Shown here: positions 35,888 to 48,997 of the stretch, piece after piece
How positions within the stretch are numbered: position 1 is the first letter of the stretch
Layout: each line of letters begins with the position of its first letter
Source: Propionibacteriaceae bacterium
GTDB taxonomy: Bacteria > Actinomycetota > Actinomycetes > Propionibacteriales > Propionibacteriaceae
Assembly (NCBI GenBank): GCA_017306015.1
Contig: JAFKJK010000007.1
Location: 1-64,000 of the forward strand
DNA length: 64,000 bases
Direction: 5' to 3'
Notes under the pieces: generated by a model
What the model was told of the DNA's origin: nothing
Database searches by the model: none
Seen by the model: the letters and a program-made list of their open reading frames with translations, nothing else
Program-made: the position numbers and the translations under genes

Positions 35888-37000
35888 ATGACCACGCGCT
35901 CGTACCTCGACCACGCAGCGAGCTCGCCGCTGCGTCCGCAGGCCCTTGTCGCGATGGGAACCGCCCTGGAAACGGCCGGGAATCCGAGCTCCCTGCACGC
36001 GTCCGGACGCGGGGCGCGCCAGCTCCTGGAGGAGGCACGGGAGTCGTTGGCCGCCTGCCTGGGTGCGAAACCTGCGGAGGTGGTGTTCACCTCCGGCGGG
36101 ACCGAGGCGAACAACCTCGCCCTGCTCGGCGGCGGGCGACCGGGCACGGCGGTCGCGATCAGCGCGGTGGAGCATCCGTCGGTGGACGGTGTCCGGGGCC
36201 GCCGCGAGGACGTGCGGGTGTTGCCGGTGACGGCGTCCGGACACCTCGACGTCACGGCCGCCCGCGCTCTGCTGGACGATCGGGTCGGGTTGGTGTCGGT
36301 GCAGTGGGTGAACAACGAGACGGGAGCCGTCCAGCCGGTCGGCGAGGTCGTCCGGCTGGGACACGGGATCGGTGCCCGGGTGCACAGCGACGCCGTCCAG
36401 GCGCTCGGGCACGTCGAGGTGGACTTCGAGGCCAGCGGCCTGGACCTGATGACGGTCTCGGCCCACAAGCTGGGCGGACCGGTCGGCATCGGTGCGCTGG
36501 TGGTGCGCCGCGGCGTCGAGGTGGTCCCGTCCGGTTTCGGCGGAGGGCAGGAGGCCCGGCTGCGGTCGGGGACGGTGCCGGTCGCGCTCGCCGTGGGCTT
36601 CGCGGCGGCCGCCAGGCTCGCGATGGCGGAACTCGCGGCCGAGTCCGCGAGGCTGGCCGTCCTGCGTGACCGCCTGATCGCCGGTGCGGTGGCGGCCGGC
36701 GGTGTCGCCAACACGCTCACCCCCTGCGGCCCGGCGATCGTGAATGTGACGTTCCCCGGCGTCCGCGCCGACGACCTCCTGTTGCTGCTGGACGCCGCCG
36801 GCATCGATGCGTCCACCGGTTCGGCGTGCACGGCCGGCGTCCACCAGCCGAGCGAGGTGCTGCTCGCGATGGGCCGCACTCTTGCGGACGCCGGCGCGAG
36901 CCTGCGCTTCTCCTTCGGCCCGGGCACCACCGAGGCCGACGTCGACCACGTACTGGCCGTCCTGCCGGATGCCGTCACCCGCGCCCGCGCCGCCGCCTGA
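35888..37000 (+). CDS. Cysteine desulfurase (NifS/IscS family)
   Basis: This 370-residue PLP enzyme takes sulfur from cysteine as a persulfide. PLP-binding Lys is in TVSAHKLGGPVG, the phosphate/cofactor region in SGGTEANNLALL, and the persulfide cysteine in STGSACTAGVHQPSEVL. NPSSLHASGR near the N-terminus is also typical. The gene lies 91 bp before mnmA, which needs such sulfur for tRNA thiolation, as in the mycobacterial iscS-mnmA pair. The short loop around the active cysteine fits the IscS/NifS group. Confidence 0.94.
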   Translation: MTTRSYLDHAASSPLRPQALVAMGTALETAGNPSSLHASGRGARQLLEEARESLAACLGAKPAEVVFTSGGTEANNLALLGGGRPGTAVAISAVEHPSVDGVRGRREDVRVLPVTASGHLDVTAARALLDDRVGLVSVQWVNNETGAVQPVGEVVRLGHGIGARVHSDAVQALGHVEVDFEASGLDLMTVSAHKLGGPVGIGALVVRRGVEVVPSGFGGGQEARLRSGTVPVALAVGFAAAARLAMAELAAESARLAVLRDRLIAGAVAAGGVANTLTPCGPAIVNVTFPGVRADDLLLLLDAAGIDASTGSACTAGVHQPSEVLLAMGRTLADAGASLRFSFGPGTTEADVDHVLAVLPDAVTRARAAA

Positions 37001-37076
37001 ACCGTCGGGGACAGGTACTTCGGTTCACCCGCCGGTGCCGGCGTCCCGGTCATCCGGCCGGCGGGACGCGACGACG

Positions 37077-37082
37077 TAGACT
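37077..37082 (+). promoter_or_regulatory. -10 element of mnmA (near-leaderless)
   Basis: TAGACT ends 9 nt before the mnmA ATG. This would give a leader of only a few bases or none. Confidence 0.45.
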
Positions 37083-37091
37083 CCGACGCTG

Positions 37092-38168
37092 ATGAAGATC
37101 CTGGCGGCCCTCTCCGGCGGCGTTGACTCCGCCGTCGCTGCCGCGCGTCTGGTCGAGGCCGGCCACGAGGTCACCGGCGTCCATCTGGCCTTGTCCCGCA
37201 ATCCCGAGCTGTACCGCAGCGGCTCCCGCGGCTGCTGCTCACTGGCGGACGCCAACGACGCCCGCCGAGCCGCGGACGTGCTGGGGATCCCGTTCTACGT
37301 CTGGGACTTCTCCGAGCGCTTCGCCGAGGACGTGGTCGCGGACTTCGTCGCCGAGTACGCCGCCGGCCGGACGCCGAACCCGTGCCTGCGCTGCAACGAG
37401 AAGATCAAGTTCGCCGCCGTCCTGGAGCGGGGGATCGCCCTCGGCTTCGACGCGGTGGCGACCGGTCACTACGCGCGCCTGGAGCGGTGGCGGGACGGTG
37501 CGTCCCTGCACCGGGCGGCTGAGCCGGACAAGGACCAGTCCTACGTCCTCGGCGTGCTGGACGCCGCGCAGCTGGACCGCTGCGCCTTCCCGCTGGGTGA
37601 CGTGGCCGCCAAGCCGATCCTGCGCAAGGAGGCGGCTGAGCGCGGCCTGCTGGTCGCCGACAAGCCGGACAGCCACGACATCTGCTTCATCCCGACCGGC
37701 GACACCGCGGGCTTCCTCAACGACCGGCTGGGCACGCGCTCCGGCGATGTCGTGGACGCCGAGGGCGAGGTGGTCGGCGCCCACGCCGGCCACCACCAGT
37801 TCACTGTCGGCCAGCGCCACGGGTTGCACCTGTCGGTGCCCGCCTCCGATGGCCGCCCGCGTTACGTGCTGGGCATCGACCCGGTCGCCAACACCGTCCG
37901 GGTCGGGCCGAAGGAGGCGCTCCGCGTGCGGAGCATCACCGGCATCCGGCCGACCTGGACGCAGGGCGCGCAGACGGGCTCGTGGCGGGGCCTGGTCCAG
38001 GTCCGTGCCCACGGCGAGGCGATGCCGGCGACGATCACCGCGGCCGCGGATGGCATCGAGATCGAGCTCGACCAGCCCGCCTTCGGGATCGCGCCGGGGC
38101 AGGCGGCCGTCCACTACGACGGCGACCGGGTGGTCGGCAGCGCCACGATCGCTGCGACGGCGGCCTGA
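37092..38168 (+). CDS. mnmA: tRNA-specific 2-thiouridylase
   Basis: This 358-residue enzyme makes 2-thiouridine at wobble position 34 of tRNAs for Lys, Glu and Gln, using ATP and persulfide sulfur. SGGVDSA (8-14) is the ATP-pyrophosphatase loop. Cys98 (NPCLRC) and Cys198 ([10 protein letters not shown]) are the catalytic pair, and ATGHYARL is conserved. The stop overlaps the next ATG by 1 base. The adjacent desulfurase gene is the likely sulfur donor. Confidence 0.96.
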   Translation: MKILAALSGGVDSAVAAARLVEAGHEVTGVHLALSRNPELYRSGSRGCCSLADANDARRAADVLGIPFYVWDFSERFAEDVVADFVAEYAAGRTPNPCLRCNEKIKFAAVLERGIALGFDAVATGHYARLERWRDGASLHRAAEPDKDQSYVLGVLDAAQLDRCAFPLGDVAAKPILRKEAAERGLLVADKPDSHDICFIPTGDTAGFLNDRLGTRSGDVVDAEGEVVGAHAGHHQFTVGQRHGLHLSVPASDGRPRYVLGIDPVANTVRVGPKEALRVRSITGIRPTWTQGAQTGSWRGLVQVRAHGEAMPATITAAADGIEIELDQPAFGIAPGQAAVHYDGDRVVGSATIAATAA

Positions 38169-39184
38169 TGGTCGCGTTCACCGGTCTGGGGTCGCTGCCC
38201 GGCACCGACTATCCGGCCGCGCTGCGGATGACCTTCGACGCCGTGCCGGACCTGGCGTACCTGCCCGAACTGCCGGCTCGCGGGCCGTGGGCCGGCATCG
38301 TCGGCCGCGGGCTCGGGCTGCCGTCCGGGCTTCCTGCCGACCTCAGCGCAGGGGAGTGGCGACTCGCGGACGCACCGGGCATCGACCAGCGCCGGGCCCG
38401 GGCCACGTGGCGCGACGACCTCGACCGGCTCGAGGAGGAGGCCCACGACTACACCGGACGCTTCAAGGTCGCCGTCGCCGGCCCCTGGACGCTGGCCGCG
38501 AGCCTCGGTGTCGCCCACACCGGACGGGTGCTGGCCGACCATGGCGCCCGGCGCGACCTCGCCCAGGCACTCGCCGAGGGCGTCGGTGAGCTACTGGTCG
38601 ATCTGGGCCGGCGGCTGCCCGGAGCCGCGCTGGTGCTCCAGGTGGACGAGCCGTCCCTGCCGTCGGTGGCCGCGGGAGCCGTCCCGACACCGGGCGGCTT
38701 CTTCCGGCACCGCGCTGTCGACCTGCCCGAGATCGTCCAGGCGCTGGCCTGGGTGACCGCAGAGCCCGCGCGCCGCGGCCTGGAGGTGGCCACCGTCCTG
38801 CACAGCTGCGCGCCGTGGGACGGCGGCTGGCCGTTGCGGTCGTTGCTCGCCGGGACGGGTTCCACCGCCGGCTTCGGCGGTGTCAGCCTCGACCTCGACC
38901 GGCTCGCCGGCCCGGACTGGGACGCGCTGGCGGAAGCGGTCGAGTCGGGCGGCGCGCTTTACCTTGGCTGCCTGCCGACGGCAGGCTCGACGCGTCCCCT
39001 CGGTGTGGACGAGGTGCGCCGCCGCACTCTGGCGGCGGTGGAGCGGATCGGAGCCACCGGCATCGCCGACCGCCTCGTCCTCACCCCGGCCTGCGGACTC
39101 GCGGGCTGGGAGCCCGCCGAAGCCAGCGCTGCATTCCGCGTCCTCGCCAAGGTTGCCGACCAGGTCGCGTCCGAGCTCGCCTGA
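38168..39184 (+). CDS. MetE-like (UROD/MetE superfamily) protein
   Basis: This 338-residue protein resembles the C-terminal catalytic domain of cobalamin-independent methionine synthase (TGLGSLPGTDYPAALR, FKVAVAGPWTLAA, LVLQVDEPSLPSV, RLVLTPACGLAGW). Likely zinc-type residues remain: His and Cys in TVLHSCAPWDG and Cys in TPACGLAGW. It lacks the N-terminal half, so the methyl donor and acceptor are unknown. Such proteins are found between mnmA and ligA in mycobacteria. The ATG overlaps the mnmA stop. Confidence 0.85.
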   Translation: MVAFTGLGSLPGTDYPAALRMTFDAVPDLAYLPELPARGPWAGIVGRGLGLPSGLPADLSAGEWRLADAPGIDQRRARATWRDDLDRLEEEAHDYTGRFKVAVAGPWTLAASLGVAHTGRVLADHGARRDLAQALAEGVGELLVDLGRRLPGAALVLQVDEPSLPSVAAGAVPTPGGFFRHRAVDLPEIVQALAWVTAEPARRGLEVATVLHSCAPWDGGWPLRSLLAGTGSTAGFGGVSLDLDRLAGPDWDALAEAVESGGALYLGCLPTAGSTRPLGVDEVRRRTLAAVERIGATGIADRLVLTPACGLAGWEPAEASAAFRVLAKVADQVASELA

Positions 39185-39209
39185 ACCCGCGTCCCGGCGA
39201 CCGGGCGGG

Positions 39210-39210
<1 letters not shown>
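39185..39210. terminator. Bidirectional hairpin between convergent genes
   Basis: ACCCG(39185-39189)/CGGGT(39206-39210) and CCCGG/CCGGG form a stem with a 3-nt bulge and a CGA loop, filling the gap between the MetE-like gene and the reductase gene. There is no T run on either strand. Confidence 0.4.
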
Positions 39211-41923
<2,713 letters not shown>

Positions 41924-41932
41924 GATCTGACC

Positions 41933-42136
41933 GTGCCCGAAGGCCTGAACTCGAACCTCAACCTCAACGAGGGCGCCCCGCCGCGGGTGCGTCCGGTGAT
42001 GGGGGAGTGGGGCCCGCTCGACGTGCCCAACACCCGGTCCAAGAAGCGTGGCCGCTGGTTCGCGATCGGGGCGCTGGTCGTCGGGCTCGCCGTCCTGCTG
42101 GGCTACGGCTACTGGATGTGGACGCTGCTTCGCTGA
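41933..42136 (+). CDS. Small single-pass membrane protein
   Basis: This 67-residue protein has a polar N-terminal half (about 35 residues ending RSKKRGR) and one membrane helix (about 42-65, GALVVGLAVLLGYGYWMW). The positive residues before the helix predict an N-in topology. I recognise no family. The GTG start follows the ligA stop by 9 bp and has a leaderless promoter signature, which supports it being real. Confidence 0.65.
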   Translation: MPEGLNSNLNLNEGAPPRVRPVMGEWGPLDVPNTRSKKRGRWFAIGALVVGLAVLLGYGYWMWTLLR

Positions 42137-42146
42137 CCGGCCCAGC

Positions 42147-43409
42147 TCAGCCCAGGGACGCGAGCCGGCGTTCGAGGTAGCGGCGTTCCGGCTCGGTCGG
42201 AGCCAGTCCGATCGCGTCCCGGTAGAACTGCGCAGCCTCGCCGAGCCGTCCCGACCGCCGGCAGAGGTCGGCGCGGGCGGCGGGCAGCAGATGATGGCCC
42301 TCCAGTTCCCCGGACGCGGAGAGGATGTCCAGCGCGCGCAGCCCGGTCTCGGGCCCGGCCGCCATCCCGAGAGCGATGGCGCGGTTCAGCTCGATGAACG
42401 GTGTCACCGGCAGTTCGTCGTACAGCCTCAGGATCGACGGCCAGTCGGTGTCGGCGGCGCTCCGCGCCCGCGCATGGACGGCTTGGATCTCGGCCTGCAC
42501 CCGGTACGAGCCACGCTGGCTCGTCGGCGCGGCCAGCAGCGCCAGCCCTTCGGCGACCTCGGTGGCGTCCCACAGCGACCGGTCCTGCTCTTCCAGCGCG
42601 ACCAGGTCACCGTGGGCGTCCACCCGGGCCGACGAACGGGCGTGCTGGAGCAGCATCAGCGCCAGCAGTGCGGCGGCCTCGGCGTCAGGCAGCAATCCGA
42701 CCAGCAGCCGGGTGAGCCGGATCGCCTCCACGGCGAGGTCCGCCCGCTGGAGGCTCGCACCGGAGGACGCGGTGTAGCCCTCGTTGTAGATCAGGTAGAG
42801 AACGGCCAGCACACCGCTGAGGCGCTCGGGCAGGGCCGCCGGTGGCGGCACGCGATACGGGATCCCGGCGTTGCCGATCTTGGCCTTGGCGCGGACGATC
42901 CGCTGAGCCATCGTCGACTCGCTGACAAGGAAGGCGTGGGCGACCTCGCCGGTGGTCAGCCCACCGACCGTGCGCAACGTGAGGGCCACGCGTGCCTCCA
43001 GCGGCAGAGCCGGGTGCGCGCAGGTGAAGATCAGCCGCAGCCGGTCGTCCCACTCCGGCTCACCGACGACGACCTCGGTGGGGTCGTGGCGTCCCTCGGC
43101 CTCCTCCATCGCCGCCCACTCCTTCAGCTTCGTGGTCTCGACGCCGCGCCGACGCAGCCGGTCGAGGGCGAGGTTCCGGGCCGCGGTCGTCAGCCAGGCG
43201 CCCGGATTGCGGGGGACGCCGTCGCGCGGCCAGGTGACCAGCGCCCGCTCGAAGGCGCCGGCAGCGGCCTCCTCGGCCACGTCCCAGTCGCCGGTGACCC
43301 GGATGAGGGTGGCGACGATCCGCGCCCAGTCGCTCTCGAAGGCCGCGCGCACCGCCGCGCCGACGACCGGGTCGGACCCGGCCGTCGGCGCCGAGGCGTC
43401 CGCGTTCAG
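42147..43409 (-). CDS. ECF RNA polymerase sigma factor (SigJ/ECF41-42-like, YCII-associated)
   Basis: This protein of about 400-420 residues has sigma region 2 ([20 protein letters not shown], then [20 protein letters not shown]) and region 4 ([20 protein letters not shown], then [16 protein letters not shown]). A long C-terminal helical domain follows (DUF6596-like, [12 protein letters not shown]). This is the ECF group linked to YCII-domain proteins. No ATG or TTG starts the reading frame: the choices are a CTG at 43409 overlapping the YCII stop, or a GTG at 43352 giving 401 residues. The start is therefore uncertain, and translation is probably coupled to the YCII gene. Confidence 0.9.
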   Translation of the reverse strand: MNADASAPTAGSDPVVGAAVRAAFESDWARIVATLIRVTGDWDVAEEAAAGAFERALVTWPRDGVPRNPGAWLTTAARNLALDRLRRRGVETTKLKEWAAMEEAEGRHDPTEVVVGEPEWDDRLRLIFTCAHPALPLEARVALTLRTVGGLTTGEVAHAFLVSESTMAQRIVRAKAKIGNAGIPYRVPPPAALPERLSGVLAVLYLIYNEGYTASSGASLQRADLAVEAIRLTRLLVGLLPDAEAAALLALMLLQHARSSARVDAHGDLVALEEQDRSLWDATEVAEGLALLAAPTSQRGSYRVQAEIQAVHARARSAADTDWPSILRLYDELPVTPFIELNRAIALGMAAGPETGLRALDILSASGELEGHHLLPAARADLCRRSGRLGEAAQFYRDAIGLAPTEPERRYLERRLASLG

Positions 43410-44206
43410 GAGGCGCCGCCGACGGCAGGCTCGATGCGCGACTCGCGGTCGACCGCTTCGCGGACCTCGCGGGCCACGTGGTCCTCGTAGGGGTCGAGAT
43501 CCCAGACCGGGCTGAGCACGATGACCCCGGTGTTGGCCATCGGATGGGCCGCGGCGACCTGCACCGCCTCGTCCAGGCCGCCGACCTCGATGAAGTCGAA
43601 GCCGGCGATCCACTCCTTGCCCTCGCTCAGCGGCGCGTCCGTCACCAGGGTGTGGCCGTCCCGGGACCGGACCAGGACGGCGTCGGCGGGCGGCCGCAGC
43701 ACATCCCCGAACAGCCGGACGCCGCGGCCGTCCATCTCCTCGACCCACGGCTCGACGTCACCGCCCGGCCCGTCCGGTCCGGACGGGTCGACGCACACGA
43801 ACATCACGTAGCGCTGGCCCTTCGCCGGTCGCTCCGGGAGCCCCGGCGGCACGACCCGGCTGTCCTCGTCGGCGTCCGGCCAGACGACGAACGGCCGCAC
43901 CTCCGCCGTCCCCCAGCGGGCCCCGGGATGCCGGGACGCGATCTCGATGGCCTCGTCCAGGTCTGCGCAGTCGATGACGTCGAAGCCGGCGATCCACTCC
44001 TTGGCCTCGGTGTAGGGCCCTTCGGTGGCGAGCACCTTCCCGTCCCGCACCCGGACGGTGGTGGCGTCCTGGCCGGGACGCAACCGCTCGCCGAACTCGG
44101 AGACGCCGCGGGCGATCAGGTCGTCCACCCACTCGGCGATGTTGTCCTCTTCCGCGACGTAGGGCTGCGGGTCAGTCCCGTTCGTGTAGAACAGCACGTA
44201 TTCCAT
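43406..44206 (-). CDS. Tandem YCII-domain protein
   Basis: This 266-residue protein contains two YCII (DGPF-type) domains. Both carry the motif (T/D)xxPx(T/S)E(A/G)KEWIAGFD: about residues 59-75 ([16 protein letters not shown]) and about 189-204 ([16 protein letters not shown]). Single YCII proteins of about 120 residues usually partner this class of ECF sigma factor; here two copies are fused. The function is unknown, and roles in signalling or as small enzymes have been suggested for the family. A clear AAAGGAA site precedes the ATG. It overlaps the sigma gene. Confidence 0.88.
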   Translation of the reverse strand: MEYVLFYTNGTDPQPYVAEEDNIAEWVDDLIARGVSEFGERLRPGQDATTVRVRDGKVLATEGPYTEAKEWIAGFDVIDCADLDEAIEIASRHPGARWGTAEVRPFVVWPDADEDSRVVPPGLPERPAKGQRYVMFVCVDPSGPDGPGGDVEPWVEEMDGRGVRLFGDVLRPPADAVLVRSRDGHTLVTDAPLSEGKEWIAGFDFIEVGGLDEAVQVAAAHPMANTGVIVLSPVWDLDPYEDHVAREVREAVDRESRIEPAVGGAS

Positions 44207-44229
44207 GGCTGGTTCCTTTCTCTGTGCCC

Positions 44230-44442
44230 CTACGACGAACGGGCCGGCGCCGGATCGACATCGGTGCGGGCAACGCTAAGCGGACCTGGGTCGCGACGGA
44301 ACCCCCCGGTAACGCCGAGGATGGCCCGGACCCGGGAGCAGAGCCGTTCGATGCGCCTGGTGGTCGGCGGCTCGAGGCCGCCCGGACGGCGGGGCGCCCG
44401 GCGCTCGGCGAGCAGGACGAATGTGGCGTGACTGGTGATCAT
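44230..44442 (-). CDS. Possible 70-residue small protein or leader ORF
   Basis: The ATG at 44442 is preceded, 7 nt away, by AAGGAGG, one of the strongest ribosome binding sites in the window. The product is basic (MITSHATFVLLAERRAPRR start), with no membrane segment and no family I recognise. It ends 23 bp before the YCII gene and could be a coupled small protein or a leader peptide of the YCII-sigma operon. Evidence is the ribosome binding site and position only. Confidence 0.45.
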   Translation of the reverse strand: MITSHATFVLLAERRAPRRPGGLEPPTTRRIERLCSRVRAILGVTGGFRRDPGPLSVARTDVDPAPARSS

Positions 44443-44526
44443 GGTGGAACCTCCTTCACCCTCACGACGGACGAGGAGGCTGCCGATCGACAGTGCAGGT
44501 GTAGCTGACTCGCCAGCGATGGGCTT

Positions 44527-45147
44527 CTACAGGGCCAGCGCCGCCAGGTGCCCCAGCCGGGCGAGTTCGGACTTGATGAACTCCGGACCGCCACGGCGGG
44601 CGAGCACGATGGCGGCGTTGCGGCGCAGCGGCGCGACCGCGACCAGCGCTTCGGGCCATCCGGGAATCCATCCGTCCCGAAGCTCTCCGGACCGCAGCTC
44701 GTCGAGCGGCCCGAGCGCGGCGACACCGGCTGCATCGAGGTCGGGGGCGAGCTCTGACCTGGCCAGCATGGTCCCGGACTCGGCGTCGACCAGGACGGCC
44801 CAGCTGACCCGGAACACCGCGGGGGCCTGCAGGGTGAGGATCTCCTCCGCGTGCTCGGGATCCTCGGTCATGGCGTTGAGCACGTCCACGTCCGCCTGGA
44901 GTCCCCAGGCCTCCGGATAGTGCGACACCCAGATCACTTCGACCCCGGGAACGGACTCGCACACGGTCACCAGCGCGTCGGCCGGAGACGCCGACGGGAG
45001 CTCGACCATGAAGTCGTCGATCGCGTAACCCTCGTAGCGTTGGACGATCTCGACCGCGTTGATGTCGGCGTTCAACTGGCCCATGGCCGAGGCCACCGCT
45101 CCGAGGGAGCCGGGACGGTCGGGCAGGGCGACGCGAACGAGGAACAC
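44527..45147 (-). CDS. ACT-domain protein
   Basis: In this 206-residue protein, residues 1-75 are an ACT domain ([42 protein letters not shown]) of the sort that binds amino acids. A second half of unclear fold follows. Mycobacteria have a similar ACT protein (Rv3013) between ligA and gatC, so the position is conserved; the ligand is unknown. The start is a GTG with a leaderless -10 element (AAGACT) 7 nt upstream. Confidence 0.85.
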   Translation of the reverse strand: MFLVRVALPDRPGSLGAVASAMGQLNADINAVEIVQRYEGYAIDDFMVELPSASPADALVTVCESVPGVEVIWVSHYPEAWGLQADVDVLNAMTEDPEHAEEILTLQAPAVFRVSWAVLVDAESGTMLARSELAPDLDAAGVAALGPLDELRSGELRDGWIPGWPEALVAVAPLRRNAAIVLARRGGPEFIKSELARLGHLAALAL

Positions 45148-45154
45148 GTCGAAC

Positions 45155-45160
45155 AGTCTT
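45155..45160 (-). promoter_or_regulatory. -10 element of the ACT-domain gene (leaderless)
   Basis: AAGACT on the minus strand ends 7 nt before the GTG at 45147. Confidence 0.4.
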
Positions 45161-45223
45161 GCGCATCGTTGTTACAGGGGCGTCAAATCGGCGGCCGGAG
45201 CCGGGGCCGGGCCAGGGCGCCGG

Positions 45224-45229
45224 TATTGT
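45224..45229 (+). promoter_or_regulatory. Candidate -10 element of the gatCAB operon
   Basis: TATTGT lies about 52 bp before the gatC start. Unlike most genes here, gatC also has a normal ribosome binding site (AGGAGA), consistent with a leadered transcript. Confidence 0.4.
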
Positions 45230-45281
45230 GAGCCTCTGGCCGCGGCACGGTGCCCAGGCCGTCGGCGACAGGAGAACATCC

Positions 45282-45578
45282 GTGGCAATCACCGCTGCCG
45301 AGGTGGCCAGGCTCGGCGAGTTGGCGCGCATCCGGCTCACCGCGGAGGAGACGGAGACGCTGGCGCCGCAGCTGGAGGTGATCCTGGCCGCGGTGGCCAC
45401 GGTGTCCGAGGTCGCCGGGGACGACATCCCGCCCACCTCCCATGCGCTCGACCTGGTCAACGTCTTCCGGGCCGACGAGGTCCAGCCGTCCCTGCCGGCC
45501 GAAGCCGTGCTCGCCGCAGCACCGGCCACCGAGGACGGACGGTTCCGCGTTCCCCGGATCCTGGGGGAGGAGCAGTGA
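45282..45578 (+). CDS. gatC: Asp/Glu-tRNA amidotransferase subunit C
   Basis: This 98-residue subunit clamps GatA and GatB together. The N-terminus [18 protein letters not shown] and the central [16 protein letters not shown] match the family, and [11 protein letters not shown] is the usual C-terminus. The GTG at 45282 has AGGAGA 6 nt upstream; in-frame starts further up lie in the promoter region. The GTG of gatA overlaps its stop. Confidence 0.95.
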   Translation: MAITAAEVARLGELARIRLTAEETETLAPQLEVILAAVATVSEVAGDDIPPTSHALDLVNVFRADEVQPSLPAEAVLAAAPATEDGRFRVPRILGEEQ

Positions 45579-47101
45579 GCCTGCTGAGGACGTCCGCGGC
45601 CGACCTGGCCGGGGTCATCGCGTCCGGCGAGGTCAGCGCCCGGGAGGTCACCCAGGCACACCTTGACCAGATCCAGGCAGTGGACGGCAGCGTCAAGGCG
45701 TTCCTGCACGTGGACGCCGAAGGCGCCCTGGCGGCGGCGGACGCGGTCGACGCCAGGCGCGCGGCCGGCGAGGCCCTGAGCCCGCTCGCCGGAGTCCCGT
45801 TGGCGATGAAGGACATCTTCACGATCACCGGGATGCCGACGACCTGCGGCTCGCGGATCCTCGAAGGATGGTCGCCGCCGTACAGCTCGACCATCGCCGA
45901 GAAGCTGCGCGCGGCCGGCGTCGTCGTGCTCGGCAAGACGAACATGGACGAGTTCGCGATGGGCTCCTCCACCGAGAACTCGGGCTTCTTCACCACCCAC
46001 AACCCCTGGGACAACGACCGCGTCCCCGGCGGCTCGGGGGGCGGCTCGGCGGCGTCCCTGGCCGCGTTCGAGGCGCCGCTGGCGATCGGCACCGACACCG
46101 GCGGCTCCATCCGGCAGCCCGCCTCGGTGACCGGGACGGTCGGGGTCAAGCCCACCTACGGCGGCACGTCCCGCTACGGCGTGGTCGCGATGGCGTCCTC
46201 GCTGGACACGCCGGGTCCCTGCGCCCGCACGGTCCTGGACGCCGCACTCCTGCACTCGGTGATCGCCGGCCACGACCCGCGCGACTCGACCTCCATCGAC
46301 GCGCCGGTGCCGGACGTCGTCGGAGCCGCGCGGGCTGCCGATGTGACCGGCATGCGCATCGGGGTGGTGAAGGAACTCGGCGGTGAGGGCTACCAGCCCG
46401 GCGTCGAGCAGCGGTTCTCCGAGGCGCTGGCGGTGCTGGAGTCACTGGGCGCGGAGATCGTCGAGGTCTCCTGCCCGAGCTTCGAGTACGCCCTGGCCGC
46501 GTACTACCTGATCATGCCCAGCGAGGTCAGCTCGAACCTGGCCCGCTTCGACGCGATGCGCTACGGCCTGCGCGTCGGCGACGACGGGGTGAACAGCACC
46601 GAAGAGGTGATGAACCTGACCCGCGGCGCCGGTTTCGGGGCCGAGGCCAAGCGCCGGATCATCCTCGGGACGTACGCCCTGTCGTCCGGCTACTACGACG
46701 CCTACTACGGCTCCGCGCAGAAGGTGCGCACGCTGATCAAGCGCGATTTCGACGCCGCCTTCGCGAGGACCGATGTGCTGGTCTCGCCGTCGACGCCGAC
46801 CACGGCCTTCCGGATCGGCGAGCGGACGGCCGATCCGCTGGCGATGTACAAGGCCGACCTGTGCACGATCCCGTCCAACCTCGCCGGGAACTGCGGCATT
46901 TCGGTGCCGTGCGGGCTGAGCCCCGACGACGGCCTGCCGGTCGGCTTCCAGGTGATGGCCCCGGTGATGGCCGACGACCGGCTCTACCGGGTGGCGGCGG
47001 CCCTGGAGGCTGAGTTGACCAAGCGCTGGGGAGGCACGCTGCTCGACCACCTGGCCGACTCGCCGTCCGGGGCCTATCTCGGGGTTGGGAGCATGCGATG
47101 A
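45575..47101 (+). CDS. gatA: Asp/Glu-tRNA amidotransferase subunit A
   Basis: This 508-residue amidase releases ammonia from glutamine for amidation of misacylated Glu-tRNA(Gln) or Asp-tRNA(Asn). The Ser-cis-Ser-Lys triad is Lys79 (PLAMKDIF), Ser154 ([10 protein letters not shown]) and Ser178 ([10 protein letters not shown]). The length is normal. It overlaps gatC and gatB by 4 bp each (GTGA, ATGA), a tightly coupled operon that should yield equal amounts of subunits. Confidence 0.97.
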   Translation: MSLLRTSAADLAGVIASGEVSAREVTQAHLDQIQAVDGSVKAFLHVDAEGALAAADAVDARRAAGEALSPLAGVPLAMKDIFTITGMPTTCGSRILEGWSPPYSSTIAEKLRAAGVVVLGKTNMDEFAMGSSTENSGFFTTHNPWDNDRVPGGSGGGSAASLAAFEAPLAIGTDTGGSIRQPASVTGTVGVKPTYGGTSRYGVVAMASSLDTPGPCARTVLDAALLHSVIAGHDPRDSTSIDAPVPDVVGAARAADVTGMRIGVVKELGGEGYQPGVEQRFSEALAVLESLGAEIVEVSCPSFEYALAAYYLIMPSEVSSNLARFDAMRYGLRVGDDGVNSTEEVMNLTRGAGFGAEAKRRIILGTYALSSGYYDAYYGSAQKVRTLIKRDFDAAFARTDVLVSPSTPTTAFRIGERTADPLAMYKADLCTIPSNLAGNCGISVPCGLSPDDGLPVGFQVMAPVMADDRLYRVAAALEAELTKRWGGTLLDHLADSPSGAYLGVGSMR

Positions 47102-48585
47102 CAGACCGTCTCCTCGACTACGACGAGGCCCTGGCCACGTTCGATCCCGTCCTCGGACTGGAGGTGCACGTCGAGCTGAACACCGCGTCCAAGATGTTCT
47201 GCGGCTGCGCCAACGTCTTCGGCGGCGAGCCGAACACCCGTACCTGCCCGGTCTGCCTGGGCCTGCCCGGCTCGCTGCCCGTAGTCAACGCGAAGGCGAT
47301 CGAGTCGGCGATCCGGGTCGGCCTGGCGCTGAACTGCACGATCGCGCCGTGGTGCCGGTTCGCGCGGAAGAACTACTTCTACCCGGACATGACCAAGGAC
47401 TTCCAGACCTCGCAGTACGACGAGCCGATCGCGTACGACGGCTGGGTGGACCTCGAACTGGACGGCGAGACCTACCGGATCGAGATCGAGCGCGCCCACA
47501 TGGAGGAGGACGCCGGCAAGCTCACCCACGCCGGCGCGTCCGGCCGGATCGGGGACGCCGAGTACTCGCTGGTCGACTACAACCGCGCGGGCACCCCGCT
47601 GATCGAGATCGTCACCAGGCCGATCACCGGGACGGGAGCGAAGGCGCCCCAGGTCGCCAAGGCCTACGTCGCGTTCCTGCGGGAGTTGATGCTCAGCCTC
47701 GGCGTCTCGGACGTCCGGATGGAGCAGGGATCGCTGCGCTGCGACGCGAACATCTCGCTGAGACCGTCGAGCACCAGCCCGTTGGGCCTGCGCACCGAGA
47801 CTAAGAACGTCAACTCGCTGCGGAGCATCGAGGCGGCGCTGGCCTACGAGATCCGCCGTCAGGCGGCCGTGCTCAGCTCCGGCGGACGGGTCACGCAGGA
47901 GACCCGGCACTGGCACGAGGAGGGCTACACCACGCCGGGACGCTCGAAGGAGCAGGCCGAGGACTACCGCTACTTCCCCGAGCCCGACCTGGTTCCGGTC
48001 GCGCCGTCGGCGGCGTGGGTGGAGGAGCTGCGGGCGACCCTGCCGGAGCTGCCCGGGATCCGCGCCGCCAGGCTGCAGGCCGAGTGGGGCTTCACCGACG
48101 CCGAACTGCAGGACGTCGTGAACGCCGGCGCGCTGGACCTGATCGAGGCGACGGTGGCTGCCGGAGCGACGCCTGCCGCCGCGCGGAAGTGGTGGCTCAC
48201 CGAGCTTGCCCGGCGCGCGAACGAGGCCGGCATCGAGTTGGCCGAACTCGCGATCACGCCCGCCCAGGTCGCGGCCGTGCAGGCGCTCGTCGACGCAGGG
48301 ACGGTGAACGACAAGCTGGCCCGGCAGGTGATCGACGGCGTCCTCGCCGGGGAGGGCGAGCCGGCCGCCGTGGTGGCGTCCCGGGGCCTGGTCGTGGTCT
48401 CGGACGACGGCGCGCTCTCCGCGGCCGTGGACGCGGTGATCGCAGCGAACCCCGACGTGGCCGCGAAGATCCGCGACGGCAAGCTGCAGGCTGCCGGCGC
48501 GCTGATCGGTGCGGTGATGAAGGATCTGCGCGGGCAGGCGGACGCGGCCCGGGTCCGCGAGCTGATCCTGGAGCGCCTTGCCTGA
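47098..48585 (+). CDS. gatB: Asp/Glu-tRNA amidotransferase subunit B
   Basis: This 495-residue subunit activates the aminoacyl-tRNA with ATP and transfers ammonia. [18 protein letters not shown] and the following CPVCLGLPG supply the zinc-type cysteines, [18 protein letters not shown] is the catalytic core, and the C-terminal YqeY-like tail domain binds tRNA. It is complete. The next gene starts 8 bp before its stop. Confidence 0.97.
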   Translation: MTDRLLDYDEALATFDPVLGLEVHVELNTASKMFCGCANVFGGEPNTRTCPVCLGLPGSLPVVNAKAIESAIRVGLALNCTIAPWCRFARKNYFYPDMTKDFQTSQYDEPIAYDGWVDLELDGETYRIEIERAHMEEDAGKLTHAGASGRIGDAEYSLVDYNRAGTPLIEIVTRPITGTGAKAPQVAKAYVAFLRELMLSLGVSDVRMEQGSLRCDANISLRPSSTSPLGLRTETKNVNSLRSIEAALAYEIRRQAAVLSSGGRVTQETRHWHEEGYTTPGRSKEQAEDYRYFPEPDLVPVAPSAAWVEELRATLPELPGIRAARLQAEWGFTDAELQDVVNAGALDLIEATVAAGATPAAARKWWLTELARRANEAGIELAELAITPAQVAAVQALVDAGTVNDKLARQVIDGVLAGEGEPAAVVASRGLVVVSDDGALSAAVDAVIAANPDVAAKIRDGKLQAAGALIGAVMKDLRGQADAARVRELILERLA

Positions 48586-48997
48586 GCAGCATCCGGACTC
48601 ACCCGACGAGATCGACCTGAGCCCCGGCGTCCCGGTGTCGCCGGCCGAACCGCTGCCGACGGGCGACCGCCGGGCGTTGTGGTGGTTCCTGGCGGTCGTC
48701 CTCGTCGTGCAGGCCGTCGGCCTGTTCTCACCGGGGAACGCCTCGGTGCCCGAGCCGCTGTATGTCGACAAAGTGATTCATGCAACGATGTTCGGCCTGC
48801 CGGTGTACCTCCTGGGCCGGTTGACCGGGCGGAAGTGGCTGTGGGCCGGGGTGTTCGTGGTGTACGCCGCGTTGAGCGAGATCATCCAGTACGCCTTCGT
48901 GCCCGGCCGCGACGGCGACATCTTCGACTTCACCGCCGACGTGGTGGGCATCGCGATCGCGCTGCTCGCGCTGCGCTGGCACCGGACGGCCGAGTGA
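48578..48997 (+). CDS. VanZ-family membrane protein
   Basis: In this 139-residue protein a polar N-terminal tail (about 30 residues) is followed by about four hydrophobic segments. [19 protein letters not shown] and [26 protein letters not shown] are the VanZ signature. VanZ proteins are linked to teicoplanin resistance in enterococci, but most bacterial homologues are of unknown role. The start is a TTG overlapping the gatB end, and the helicase GTG overlaps its stop, so it sits in a coupled run gatB-vanZ-helicase. Confidence 0.88.
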   Translation: MPEQHPDSPDEIDLSPGVPVSPAEPLPTGDRRALWWFLAVVLVVQAVGLFSPGNASVPEPLYVDKVIHATMFGLPVYLLGRLTGRKWLWAGVFVVYAALSEIIQYAFVPGRDGDIFDFTADVVGIAIALLALRWHRTAE

